64,000 bases of DNA from the NCBI RefSeq assembly GCF_014640555.1, contig NZ_BMHE01000027.1, forward strand, positions 31,398 to 95,397, written 5' to 3'. Shown here piece by piece: positions 18,122 through 26,534 of this stretch. Within the stretch, counting starts at the first letter, position 1. Each line of letters begins with the position of its first letter. The notes beneath the pieces are model-generated. The model searched no databases. It was not told the DNA's origin and saw only the letters and a program-made list of their open reading frames with translations. The stretch comes from Paenibacillus marchantiophytorum (GTDB lineage Bacteria > Bacillota > Bacilli > Paenibacillales > NBRC-103111). A program made the position numbers and the translations under genes.

Positions 18122-18826
18122 ATGGAGTATGTACTTCGTGATACTGATATTTTTGATCCAATACTTGCTGAGAAATTCGATACTGTCATCTTGAATGAAA
18201 CACACCAATTTGAAGCGGGAAAAGTGTATAAATTCATTGCGAGCTTTCATGTTGATCTAATAAAGGAACTATCTATTTTTGATAGATTTATTCTACCGGC
18301 AGCTTCGGATAAAATAAATAAACGTAAAAAGAGTGGCGAAAAGGATAAGATGTACGATGTGCTTGGTTTTCAGTTAAAACAACTTGAAAATATCTTACTG
18401 AAAAACAACATTGAATTTTATTCATCAACTATTCAGGGAGATGAATTAGAGTCTACGCATATTATAAAGATTGAAATTGTAGAGGATAAGTCAGAGCGTG
18501 TAACTACAAGAAAAGGTAGGAAGCATCAACAGGGGAAGGTCAGTTCGGTCGTTCCAAGTAAGCCATATACAGTAAATCTTGTAGCTAAATTATCTTCAGA
18601 ACGGTTAAGTGAGTTATATTATAAGATTTTTAATGTTATAAAAGATAAAAAGATAATGTCAGAGATTTTAGAGATTGATGAAACTGAAAACGAAAACTTA
18701 TTATTTCAGGCATTTGTCAAAGAATATGGTGAAATGTGGCTGACTACGAAAGAAAGAGAGAAAGAATTGTTTGATAAGCTTATAAACAAAACCACTGAAG
18801 TTTTAGAAAAATATAAGGAACAATAA
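18122..18826 (+). CDS. Unidentified protein, third gene of the three-gene operon
   Basis: The 234-residue product is charged and lacks cysteine clusters, membrane segments or known catalytic motifs. It starts MEYVLRDTDIFDPIL and ends in a helical tail EREKELFDKLINKTTEVL. An AGGAGG ribosome binding site lies at 18106-18111. It follows the second gene by 81 bases without a visible terminator, so it is probably the last gene of the same transcript. Its role cannot be read from sequence. Confidence 0.55.
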   Translation: MEYVLRDTDIFDPILAEKFDTVILNETHQFEAGKVYKFIASFHVDLIKELSIFDRFILPAASDKINKRKKSGEKDKMYDVLGFQLKQLENILLKNNIEFYSSTIQGDELESTHIIKIEIVEDKSERVTTRKGRKHQQGKVSSVVPSKPYTVNLVAKLSSERLSELYYKIFNVIKDKKIMSEILEIDETENENLLFQAFVKEYGEMWLTTKEREKELFDKLINKTTEVLEKYKEQ

Positions 18827-18845
18827 TTTTAGTAGCGATAGGTTC

Positions 18846-19317
18846 TTGTTACTACTAAAGTGTCATGTCCGAATGCAGACGTTGAGTAGCCACAATTTGA
18901 CGAAGAAACTATCTGACGCGGTCGCGGTTAATCACGATATCCCGAGCCGTCTTGATTTTCGCAGCAGTATCATGAAAGCATCAGGGTTACATATCGCAGG
19001 TGAACTTTCATATCCATTCGAACCTGTAGTGCTAAGTGACGAGGATGGAGAGTTTATTTTCATATCATCCCATACGCCGAGGCTGGAAAAGCACGTTATT
19101 TGTTTGGGGATGAAGACATCAAAATTCATGATGCTATGAAGAAGATCGTCGAAACCATCAAAGCTAAAATGGACCTGAATGCTCGTAATGTGTTAGTTGA
19201 CATGCTTTTGTTACGCCTAGTGGTGAAGCACAGAATAATATTCGGAACGACCGTTGTTCATCGGTGGGTCTGAACATGTGAGTGCCAAGGATTTTGACGT
19301 TTTAACTATAAGGCACA
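18846..19317 (+). pseudogene. Frameshifted remnant of an unidentified gene
   Basis: Coding-like sequence runs in one frame as DAVAVNHDIPSRLDF and later GEFIFISSHTP, then after a shift near 19078 continues as EAGKARYLFGDEDIKIHDAM, then KKIVETIKAKMDLNARNVL. The two halves read as one protein broken by a frameshift, and no start with a ribosome binding site is present. The family is not recognised. Confidence 0.45.
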
Positions 19318-19324
19318 AGGTCAT

Positions 19325-19780
19325 GGGCTGAGCAAGTCGGATATTCGGAAAGCTATGAGGGGAGAGTCCTTTCTCAAATCATGAAGGAAGATGGCAAGTG
19401 GTCAGAGAGTTTATTGCCTCGGGCAGACTATCCATTTAAAAGTCCAATATGGGACGAAGAAGATAAGGACCTAATGTTGGTGATAAAGCAGGTTTGTCAT
19501 GAATTATATAAGAATCCTCCCAACAAACAAATTAGAAGATACACAATTCTGACTCTATTGTCGAGTAAAGATAAAGCGCGAATAATAATCACCGTGATAA
19601 GCTACCGAGGTCTATGGACATTTAGATCGGCATTTGGAATCACTAGAACATTATCAATTAAGACAAATCCCACATACTGTCGCTTTATACAGAAAGCATT
19701 ATGGAAATACTGCTCTTCCTATGATTCTTAATGAAAGAAAATATGAGACTTACTCTCAAACACTAAAAGATTGCATTTAA
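19325..19780 (+). pseudogene. Remnant of the 3' end of a tniQ gene
   Basis: Translation with frameshifts gives KSDIRKAM, then MKEDGKWSESLLPRADYPFK, then NPPNKQIRRYTIL and KYETYSQTLKDCI. This matches the C-terminal part of the second TniQ protein of element 1 (for example PPNKQIRRYTILNQLS), at roughly 50 percent identity by eye. It is a relic of a second tniQ copy, and it is followed, as in the intact locus, by a copy of the 60-residue CxxC gene. This implies an older duplication or another Tn7-like element inserted and decayed within element 1. Confidence 0.8.
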
Positions 19781-19828
19781 GAACACCTGCGTAGTAACGA
19801 GTAGTATTTAACATAGGAGTTTGATTTC

Positions 19829-20066
19829 ATGATATTAATAGTTAAAAATGCCGTCCGATGTTTATCCTGCGATGACATTGTGGAATCAAAAACAAGATAT
19901 GATATGATATACAGTCATGTAGTTGTGGGAACATTTCTGTTGATGGCGGACATGATTATTTGAAACGATCATGTCCTTCTGGAAGTCCAGATGAACGGTA
20001 TGTAGAATTATCGGAATGGGATCTAAATCCAAAAAAAAGAAACAATAATATTGTTCGAAAAAGGGG
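19829..20066 (+). pseudogene. Frameshifted small zinc-ribbon protein (DUF7695-like)
   Basis: The first part reads MILIVKNAVRCLSCDDIVES, and after a shift near 19916 the frame continues as SCSCGNISVDGGHDYLKRS and GSPDERYVELSEWD. Together this looks like the short Bacillales family with NAxRCxxC and CSCGxxxVDGGHDYL motifs; the DUF7695 name is from memory. There is no stop before the next gene, so the 3' part runs in frame into the P-loop gene. Confidence 0.6.
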
Positions 20067-20073
20067 AATGCCT

Positions 20074-20613
20074 TTGAAGATATTTGGCTTGTACGGTAAA
20101 AGTGGTACAGGAAAAAGTTGCAAAGTACGGATGCTGGCCAGCAGGCTTGGCGTTAGTGCTATCATAGACGATGGCATACTTATAGTTGATGGGATTCATG
20201 TCGCAGGGTTCTCAGCAAAATGTGAACAAAACTTGCATGCAGCAACGAAACGAGCTATTTTCTTTGGGGAGAAATACCGGAATGAAGTATTAACATATAT
20301 ACGAGAGAGAGAAATTAGCGAACTTATTGTAATTGGAACGTCAATCAAGATGCTTCATATTATTCTAGAACGACTAGAAATTAGAAGTGAAGTCTCTTTG
20401 ATACATGTTGAATCTGTTCAGACGGTAGAGGAGATAGAACAGGCGAGAGTTAGTCGTGAGAACGGGTTCCACGTTATTCCCATAAATCCTGTGAACGTGG
20501 AAGGGACGTATACGGGGTGGTTTAAAGTAGAGGCTCTCGTATTCGATAATAGCAGGTTAGAAATTGTAATTGTAAAACCATTCGAGGATCTGGCTAAAGG
20601 TAACCACTTCTAA
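20074..20613 (+). CDS. Uncharacterised P-loop NTPase
   Basis: The product has a Walker A motif, GLYGKSGTGKS, at its very N-terminus, then a strand SAIIDDGILIVDG and a segment HVAGFSAKCEQ preceding AATKRAIFFGE. This is an ATP-binding protein of unknown role. The frame is open further upstream, but that extension is the tail of a frameshifted zinc-ribbon gene. The TTG at 20074 fits an AAGGGG site seven bases upstream; the ATG at 20068 is possible. It is followed 18 bases later by the 60-residue CxxC gene. Confidence 0.7.
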   Translation: MKIFGLYGKSGTGKSCKVRMLASRLGVSAIIDDGILIVDGIHVAGFSAKCEQNLHAATKRAIFFGEKYRNEVLTYIREREISELIVIGTSIKMLHIILERLEIRSEVSLIHVESVQTVEEIEQARVSRENGFHVIPINPVNVEGTYTGWFKVEALVFDNSRLEIVIVKPFEDLAKGNHF

Positions 20614-20631
20614 AACACTTAGGAGGTAACA

Positions 20632-20814
20632 ATGCTATTTGAAATAAATGCAGAAATGGAAAAGAAAATAAGGGATTGGGACTCATGTGAGCCGGTTGAT
20701 GTAGCAGGAGGTAAGTTTGCCTATATATTTATACCAACAGGTCTTGGTACTGTCATCCATGTTCATTGTGATATCTGTAATAGAAAATTGGATCTTACAG
20801 ATGATTGGGGCTAA
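20632..20814 (+). CDS. Small CxxC protein, paralogue of the 14528 gene
   Basis: This 60-residue protein matches the one at 14528-14710 along its whole length: WDSCEPVDV against WDSCKAVDV, FIPTGLG against FIPTGIG, and HCDICNRKLDLTDDW against QCDICRRILDLTEDW. An AGGAGG site lies upstream. Its function is unknown. Finding it behind both an intact and a relic tniQ 3' end shows that it travels with that part of the element. Confidence 0.7.
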   Translation: MLFEINAEMEKKIRDWDSCEPVDVAGGKFAYIFIPTGLGTVIHVHCDICNRKLDLTDDWG

Positions 20815-21067
20815 ACTAACATCAATAAGCTAATTCTAGGATCATTGATTAATAAACGGAGTTCTCAGAATCATTTATAATAACTTATGTGCTTGTAATC
20901 AACACATAAACTCATATACATAAGAACATATGTTTGTTACAATGGCTATATAGATATTCATTGAATTACAATATTTTTTACGACAATAAACGACATGATA
21001 AAAGCGTAACTTCTGGTAATATATTACTATATTGTTGGTGATATATTACTATTTCGGGGGTTAGCTC

Positions 21068-22129
21068 ATGGAAGGAATTGTTCAACTAAGAAAGTTTTCA
21101 CAAATTGATATTAAGGAAAGTTTCTTTGACTCCTTGAGAGCCGATTATGATGGGTTTGACAATTGGTTTCAAAGTAAGAGCGAACAAACTGCTCATGTGA
21201 TGCATAATGAAAATGGAAATTTAGATGCATTTTTGTATGTGAAAAAAGAAGTAGGCCCTGTTTCGGACGTTGTTCCTGCACTGGGTTTAGGAGAATGGTT
21301 GAAGATCGGTACGATGAAAATAAATCCGCATGGTACACGATTAGGTGAACGATTGATTAAAAAATCCCTGGATTACGCTATTGTCAACGGGATTAATCAA
21401 GTGTACGTTACTGTGTTCCCCAAACATGTAGCTTTAGTGAGTTTATTTAAGCGGTATGGATTTATTGAACAGTCTCGCAAGCAATCGGAGCGTGGGGATG
21501 AACTCGTACTTACTAAACAGCTTGATCGTTTACAGAACGATATTCTTTTAAATTATCCGGTTATTAGAACCAGACATGTAGACAAATATATGTTATCAAT
21601 TTATCCTGAGTTTCATACACGATTATTTCCGGATTCAATCCTTAATAATGAGAGTTACGACATTATTGAAGATGTCTCTCACACGAACAGCATTCATAAA
21701 GTATATATTTGCTCTATGAATGTTTCAGCATTAAAACGTGGGGACATTATTGTAATGTATCGTACGAAGACTCCCAATACAAGTGCATATTATACTTCTG
21801 TAGCAACTTCCATATGTGTTGTAGAAGAGATCAGAAGTAGAAAAGAATTTGCAAACGTAGCAGAATTCATTAAGTATTGTAAAGATTACTCTGTCTTTTC
21901 CGAAGAGGAGCTTAAAAATTCTTATTTTGAACAGAAAAAACATGTCTTTGTCATTAAAATGACCTACAATGTGGCATTTCGCAAAAAATTAAATCGTAAG
22001 CGCCTTATTGAGGAAGTCGGCCTTGATTCATCCCCCTCAACCTACTGGGGATTCTTTAAATTATCTGAGCAAGAGTTTGAACAAATAATAATTAAAGGTG
22101 AGGGATATGAAAGTCTTATTGTCCATTAA
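21068..22129 (+). CDS. GNAT acetyltransferase with C-terminal PUA/EVE-like region
   Basis: Residues 1-160 form a GNAT fold. The acetyl-CoA-binding part reads LKIGTMKINPHGTRLGERLI, followed by VNGINQVYVTVFPKHVALVSLFKRYGF. The C-terminal 180 residues contain strands such as ALKRGDIIVMYRTKTPN and a final WGFFKLSEQEFEQII, as in PUA-like modules that read modified bases in nucleic acids. The gene overlaps the following ASCH-domain gene by 23 bases, so the two are coupled. GNAT plus ASCH pairs are repeatedly seen in mobile DNA; the substrate is unknown. Confidence 0.75.
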   Translation: MEGIVQLRKFSQIDIKESFFDSLRADYDGFDNWFQSKSEQTAHVMHNENGNLDAFLYVKKEVGPVSDVVPALGLGEWLKIGTMKINPHGTRLGERLIKKSLDYAIVNGINQVYVTVFPKHVALVSLFKRYGFIEQSRKQSERGDELVLTKQLDRLQNDILLNYPVIRTRHVDKYMLSIYPEFHTRLFPDSILNNESYDIIEDVSHTNSIHKVYICSMNVSALKRGDIIVMYRTKTPNTSAYYTSVATSICVVEEIRSRKEFANVAEFIKYCKDYSVFSEEELKNSYFEQKKHVFVIKMTYNVAFRKKLNRKRLIEEVGLDSSPSTYWGFFKLSEQEFEQIIIKGEGYESLIVH

Positions 22130-22478
22130 ACCCGAGTTCGTTGAGAAGATATTTAATGGAGAGAAGAAATACGAATATCGTAAAGTTATTTTCAAGAAAG
22201 ACATTGATACCATCGTTGTTTATTCGACTATGCCAGAAGGAAAAATCGTAGGTGAGTTTAAGATAGACAAAATTTTATTAGACCAACCTGATAACTTATG
22301 GGATGAAACCAAAAATGAGTCAGGAATAAGTCATGATTTTTTTCAAAGCTACTTTAAGAATCGCACAGAAGGATATGCAATTAAAATATTGAATCCTGTG
22401 CTGTATAGCGAACCTATAAATCCCAAAACAAAGTATAGAACTTTTCACCCTCCTCAGTCGTTTTGTTACATAACCTAG
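22107..22478 (+). CDS. ASCH-domain (PUA-superfamily) protein
   Basis: The 123-residue protein begins MKVLLSIKPEFVEKIFNGEK, the typical start of the ASCH family, with KKYEYRK following. ASCH domains have the PUA fold and are thought to bind RNA or modified nucleotides. The ATG at 22107 is used because AGGTGAGG lies directly upstream. It overlaps the end of the GNAT gene and is followed 34 bases later by a P-loop kinase gene. Confidence 0.8.
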   Translation: MKVLLSIKPEFVEKIFNGEKKYEYRKVIFKKDIDTIVVYSTMPEGKIVGEFKIDKILLDQPDNLWDETKNESGISHDFFQSYFKNRTEGYAIKILNPVLYSEPINPKTKYRTFHPPQSFCYIT

Positions 22479-22512
22479 TACTTATACTAATGATTGAACT
22501 TGGGGGGATCTA

Positions 22513-23040
22513 ATGAGGAATCTTATCTTTGTAGGTGGTATTCATGGTGTTGGAAAATCTACTTTCTGTACAAAACTTTCTGACAATCACGGAATTAAAG
22601 CGCATTCTGCAAGCAAGCTAATAGCTTTTAAAAAGAATGAAACTTTCACGAAAGATAAAAGGATTCAAGACATTAAGAGCAATCAAATGTATCTACTCGA
22701 GGCTCTTGATGAGGTTGAGAGCAATGTATTTTTATTGGATGGTCATTTCTGTCTGCTCGACATAAATGGAATCATTACCAGAATCCCTGAACAGACTTTC
22801 ATTGATATATCGCCGCGGGCGATTGTGGTCTTGATTGATTCAGTTAAAGAGATTATTTCCAGGCTACAAGCAAGGGATAGCCACCTTCATAATCATTCAG
22901 TCATTAAAGAATTTCAGGATGAAGAGATTGGTTATGCAAAAATCATTTCTGAGAAACTGAATGTTCCTTTAATTATCTTAGATTCTGAAAACAGGGAATT
23001 TGAGAATAGTGAACTTAAAAACATTCTTGGTTTAGCTTAG
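22513..23040 (+). CDS. P-loop (AAA/kinase-type) ATP-binding protein
   Basis: The 175-residue product starts with a Walker A motif GGIHGVGKSTFC and has a Walker B-like strand VFLLDGHFCLL. A later segment, IVVLIDSVKEIISRL, followed by R and D residues, resembles the lid region of small nucleotide kinases. It is a likely nucleoside or nucleotide kinase or an ATP-dependent switch, cotranscribed with the GNAT and ASCH genes. A GGGGG site precedes the ATG. Confidence 0.7.
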   Translation: MRNLIFVGGIHGVGKSTFCTKLSDNHGIKAHSASKLIAFKKNETFTKDKRIQDIKSNQMYLLEALDEVESNVFLLDGHFCLLDINGIITRIPEQTFIDISPRAIVVLIDSVKEIISRLQARDSHLHNHSVIKEFQDEEIGYAKIISEKLNVPLIILDSENREFENSELKNILGLA

Positions 23041-23047
23041 AAAAGCG

Positions 23048-23260
23048 ATGATTAGTACGGCAACTTTTGAGTCATCTATTTGGATCGTTAGCAACAAGAT
23101 AGATGAAACATGTTTGATGAATACTTTAAAATCTGCAATAAAGAATCAGAACTTCCAAGAAGACTTTGGTGTCTTCAACACTCGTATCCCATTTTGGCAG
23201 CCCCTCAACTACGCCAGTCTCATTTTAAGTGTTTTGGTAAATAAATGGGGGTTGTATTAA
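23048..23260 (+). CDS. Short hypothetical protein or fragment
   Basis: A 70-codon frame starts seven bases after the previous stop and lacks a clear ribosome binding site. It has no recognisable motif; it could be the truncated N-terminus of a longer gene. Reported with low confidence because of its position in the operon. Confidence 0.25.
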   Translation: MISTATFESSIWIVSNKIDETCLMNTLKSAIKNQNFQEDFGVFNTRIPFWQPLNYASLILSVLVNKWGLY

Positions 23261-23307
23261 TAATTGATTGACTATGGTACTTTAGAGACATAGAATAGCA
23301 GCGGAAG

Positions 23308-23350
23308 CACCGCAAACTCGGACTCATAACCGATGTTTGTGGTGTTTTTT
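23308..23350 (+). terminator. Rho-independent terminator after the GNAT-ASCH-kinase cluster
   Basis: CACCGCAAACTCGG pairs with CCGATGTTTGTGGTG (one mismatch and one bulge) around a nine-base loop and is followed by six T. Confidence 0.8.
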
Positions 23351-23498
23351 GATATTATAGCCATGTCTGTTTTCCGGAATACATTTAGTACAAACCAAAT
23401 TGCTTTCTAAAATTAGAATATCCAGAATATATATGATTAGCAGGGCCATATATTGTCTAATATGAATTTATAAGCTGTAAATTATGGGGGACGATAGT

Positions 23499-23756
23499 AT
23501 GAATTCAAGAGTAGTACGAGCCAGATTGATTATAAACTGTGATGTCATGATTGACGATACACTTATTAAAAATATTGAAGAACAGTATCTTGAAGTAAGT
23601 AGTGATGAAGAGGCAGGCGCTCGTGTTTTATTTGCTTTTTTAAATCCTAAGATGCCTACAGTCGACCAACTTCAAGCAGAATCTGGTTCTTGGGATGGTG
23701 TGTGTGATTTTAAAAAAAGATTTAAAGAGTTGGAATTAACACTTGAGACAGACTAA
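23499..23756 (+). CDS. Small hypothetical protein
   Basis: The ATG at 23499 follows GGGGGA by seven bases and gives 85 residues, beginning MNSRVVRARLIINCDVMIDD and ending in a charged helix (CDFKKRFKELELTLE). A nearer-upstream ATG at 23484 lies inside the ribosome binding site region and is less likely. No family is recognised. It is monocistronic or the first gene of the next unit. Confidence 0.45.
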   Translation: MNSRVVRARLIINCDVMIDDTLIKNIEEQYLEVSSDEEAGARVLFAFLNPKMPTVDQLQAESGSWDGVCDFKKRFKELELTLETD

Positions 23757-23855
23757 ATGAAGAATACTTTTACTTCCTTGGGAAAATATCCTATTCGACA
23801 TCCAGGCTTTATGGTACATTAATGTAGTACTTATTACACAAGGGAGCGTAGGATT

Positions 23856-24911
23856 TTGCCGAATATAGCGATATCGAAGTTAATTGCCCATGACTTAGCT
23901 TTAGACAAAGCTAGCCCTAAAACTTACCAGCAACTCATGGAGCTATCTCAAATTCCTTCTGAGGTACTTGATTTTTTCTCTAAGCATATTTCCAATTCAG
24001 TTATTGCAAAACAAATTAGAGCATGCACGTTTACACATAAAGAAGCTGCAGTTCTGCTCAATTGCAACGAAATTGCTCGAAATCCGGATGATAATCAACT
24101 ATTTATTAATAACAGTATAAATATGACCCAGCTACTGTTTAACGTTATGAAAGCTTCAAGTTCAAGAAGTTCAGGGACATTAATTTTCATTTTATACAAC
24201 GATTTGGATACTGGTCTTCCTTATCTAGCGATTTTGAAGATGGATCCTAACAAAGCTATTCAAATTGATCGCACTAACTATAAGTTTGTCATTCAAGAAG
24301 ATATTTTGCCAAGTATAAACGAAAAACTCCATAAATGTGCGTTTATAAAGCTTAGCCCAACTCTTTGGGATGATGATTTTCATCTCAAGGTACTGGATAA
24401 ACAGCAGGTAACAGGTGAGGTTTCTAAATATTTTCTACTATCCTTTTTGGAATCAAGAGCGGTGATTGATAACAAAGTAATGACAGAACTTGTTAGTGTT
24501 AATTTAGTTGAGTATGCAATTCAAGAAAAAATTATACAAACTCAATCGGAGATTGTTAATTTTAATGCAAAAGTAGACAGATTACTCAGTAATGGTAGTG
24601 ATATTGATTTAGATCGGGACTTAGACAGTCTTTTTAAAACATACGTAAAGGGGGATGCCGACCGAGGAGATAAAATAGATGGATTTAAACAAAGGCTTGT
24701 TCAAAAACGAGAAAACGTGATGTTTGAATTTGTTGCTGAGAAAAAACCTACTATTGCAATGTTTGCAGATGTGGATAGTTCAATTAAAATTCAATTTCCA
24801 CTTCAAGATATGAATACAAAGGTATTTCTTGATTATAAGCATGAAGAAGATGGTTCTGTGACAACTATAATTAAACTTAAAGGTGTGGAACTAAAAGAAA
24901 AGTTTAAGTAG
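23856..24911 (+). CDS. Nucleoid-associated protein, NdpA/YejK (NA37) family
   Basis: The 351-residue protein matches the layout of the 37-kDa nucleoid-associated family: an N-terminal IAISKLIAHDL, a middle LIFILYNDLDTGLPYLAILKMDP (in YejK relatives, a segment with DxLxxxxxLxLLKLD), then LKVLDKQ, FLESRAVID, and a C-terminal segment ending KIQFPLQDM and TTIIKLKG. Family members bind double-stranded DNA. The TTG start at 23856 follows AGGGAGCG. It is followed 14 bases later by a membrane protein gene, so in this mobile element it is probably a DNA-sensing half of a two-gene system rather than housekeeping. Confidence 0.7.
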   Translation: MPNIAISKLIAHDLALDKASPKTYQQLMELSQIPSEVLDFFSKHISNSVIAKQIRACTFTHKEAAVLLNCNEIARNPDDNQLFINNSINMTQLLFNVMKASSSRSSGTLIFILYNDLDTGLPYLAILKMDPNKAIQIDRTNYKFVIQEDILPSINEKLHKCAFIKLSPTLWDDDFHLKVLDKQQVTGEVSKYFLLSFLESRAVIDNKVMTELVSVNLVEYAIQEKIIQTQSEIVNFNAKVDRLLSNGSDIDLDRDLDSLFKTYVKGDADRGDKIDGFKQRLVQKRENVMFEFVAEKKPTIAMFADVDSSIKIQFPLQDMNTKVFLDYKHEEDGSVTTIIKLKGVELKEKFK

Positions 24912-24925
24912 GGAGTTAATCTATT

Positions 24926-26395
24926 ATGGGTACATTGCTAAATAAATTTTTAGCAATAATAGCTGAACTAGAGTCATACGAACTAGATTCTTCGGAGGAC
25001 TCCAGTCTTTTTAGTGTGAAATATTCAGTTCCTCTATCAATAATTAGAATAATTTCGCAGAGATTTGATGAAGTTTTTAGCAATTTAGATGTAAGTTTTG
25101 AGCTTTTATATGAGAGAAGAATGGACTTTAGCGCGTTTAAACAAAATGATCGGTTTTTAAATACCGATCTTCCTTTGGATTTAAAACTAACGATTAATAA
25201 AGATGTTAAGCTTTGCTTGCCGGAAAATACCTTTGTTTTCTTGAAGACTGAATACTTCTTTAAGCATTTTAATGCACTGAATAGTGAATTATTTCAAAGG
25301 ATTAATATTGAAAAAGAAATTGTGGTTCATCTACCAATTCAAAAACCTTACTCAAATTCTTATTTAAAGCTATTTCCTATCGGACTAAATCCTATTACAC
25401 CTGCCGAGAAGCTGACTGAGAAAACGAGGGAAGAATTTGACCTTGTAAAAAAAATCCATGACGAAGTTACGCGTGGCGGAGATAGACATCCATTACCTGA
25501 TTACTATAAAATTGAAGGTTTAACGGATTCATTTAAATCTTGGTTTGATCAAAATTTATTTCACGCAAGTCTTCTTTATATCGCAAATAAAGTAAGTGAA
25601 GGTCGAAAATTTTTAATTAGAGGCCATAAGAACATTGAAATATCATTATCGCAAGAACTAATAATACAGAATGCTCCAGCGATTTTTAATATTTATCGCT
25701 TTTGTTACGAGGAAAAACATTATAATGACAAAATTGAAATCGCAAGAAATATATTTACAATCTATTTGAACTCGACTGACTCTACAGCGAAAATAGATGA
25801 GTTATTGCCGAAGATCGAGAAAACTATATCAAATCATTTTTCGGCCTATATACAAGACAGTATTAAAAAGTTTTTTAATGATCGCAAAGATGTAGTTAAA
25901 GAAGCACATAAATTTGGAACTGATTTAAAAGCGGAATCAGATAAGTTACTAACATACATTAATACATCACTATTAGGAATAATTACAGCACTTTTTTCTG
26001 GATCTTTGGGGTTATCAAAAGGTGAGCGATGGTATTTAATTGTAGCACTTACGCTTCACGCACTGCTTTTTATTTTTTCATATTTATTCAACCGCAGTTA
26101 TGTTGAGAAACGAAAAAATGAGATAACAAGATTATATGAAAAATATACTTCTAAATTTGTGGTACTGGCAGAAGATGACCTTGAAGAAATTAAAAGTATT
26201 TACATTGAACCAGCAGTTGAAAATGTTAATTCATACTTAAGGCTTTATAAACATGTGATATTCGGACTCATTGCATTTATGATTTTATTGATTGCAGTAG
26301 GTTTTGGGCTACCAGAGAGTTTATTTACAACAAGCAATACAAAAACTAACAATGTTAATGCAGTTACAAATAACGTATATGATAATAAGCCTTAA
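24926..26395 (+). CDS. Membrane protein paired with the NA37-type protein
   Basis: The 489-residue protein has a soluble N-terminal part of about 340 residues with no recognised domain. Two adjacent membrane segments follow (TSLLGIITALFSGSLGL and YLIVALTLHALLFIFSYLF), then a charged loop of about 60 residues, then a third membrane segment (VIFGLIAFMILLIAVGFGL) and a short Asn/Thr-rich tail. The gene sits 14 bases after the nucleoid-associated gene and ends in a strong terminator. A DNA-binding partner plus a membrane effector is a common abortive-infection layout; that role is inferred. Confidence 0.6.
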   Translation: MGTLLNKFLAIIAELESYELDSSEDSSLFSVKYSVPLSIIRIISQRFDEVFSNLDVSFELLYERRMDFSAFKQNDRFLNTDLPLDLKLTINKDVKLCLPENTFVFLKTEYFFKHFNALNSELFQRINIEKEIVVHLPIQKPYSNSYLKLFPIGLNPITPAEKLTEKTREEFDLVKKIHDEVTRGGDRHPLPDYYKIEGLTDSFKSWFDQNLFHASLLYIANKVSEGRKFLIRGHKNIEISLSQELIIQNAPAIFNIYRFCYEEKHYNDKIEIARNIFTIYLNSTDSTAKIDELLPKIEKTISNHFSAYIQDSIKKFFNDRKDVVKEAHKFGTDLKAESDKLLTYINTSLLGIITALFSGSLGLSKGERWYLIVALTLHALLFIFSYLFNRSYVEKRKNEITRLYEKYTSKFVVLAEDDLEEIKSIYIEPAVENVNSYLRLYKHVIFGLIAFMILLIAVGFGLPESLFTTSNTKTNNVNAVTNNVYDNKP

Positions 26396-26427
26396 TGCTT
26401 ACTTTTGTTCTTAAAAGTAAGCATTAA
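26392..26427. terminator. Terminator at the end of element 1 cargo
   Basis: A perfect 15-bp inverted repeat (TTAATGCTTACTTTT at 26392-26406 and its complement at 26413-26427) overlaps the stop codon of the membrane protein gene. Confidence 0.75.
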
Positions 26428-26439
26428 ATTTAAGTAAGA

Positions 26440-26529
26440 TATAGTCCTTAGAACACAACAATAAGTACTTGTGATGAAAAAGCCAGTGAAATGAACACTT
26501 CCAGGACACAACTTTAATACCAAATATCA
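26440..26529 (-). repeat. L-type end of element 1
   Basis: A site GGACACAACTTT at 26504-26515 resembles the TnsB site GGTTCACGACTTT of element 2. It is followed by exactly 14 bases to the proposed terminus (TATCA at 26525-26529), the same distance as in the L end of element 2. A second weaker site, GAACACAAC, lies near 26451. The terminus reads TGA inward rather than TGT, so it may be slightly decayed. Confidence 0.5.
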
Positions 26530-26534
26530 AAGAT
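26530..26534. repeat. Target site duplication AAGAT, left copy
   Basis: AAGAT immediately precedes the TGT terminus of element 2 and equals the five bases directly after its other end at 57705-57709. Five-base duplications are the rule for Tn7 relatives. The same five bases also directly follow the L-type terminus of element 1. Confidence 0.9.

Larger units (their letters stand above)
1..26529 (+). mobile_element. Tn7-like element 1 (left end outside the window)
   Basis: The tnsA-tnsB-tnsC-tnsD-tniQ set at 4029-14105 and its cargo run up to an L-type terminus at 26529, which directly abuts AAGAT and element 2. No array of TnsB-type sites is seen to the left of tnsA in this window. By analogy with element 2, where 11 kb of cargo separates the R end from tnsA, the R end of element 1 should lie upstream of base 1. 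The left boundary given here is therefore the window edge. Confidence 0.7.

Noticed and set aside
23048..23260. Fourth member of the GNAT-ASCH-kinase cluster
   Set aside because: It has no ribosome binding site or motif, so it is listed only with low confidence and not used in any argument.
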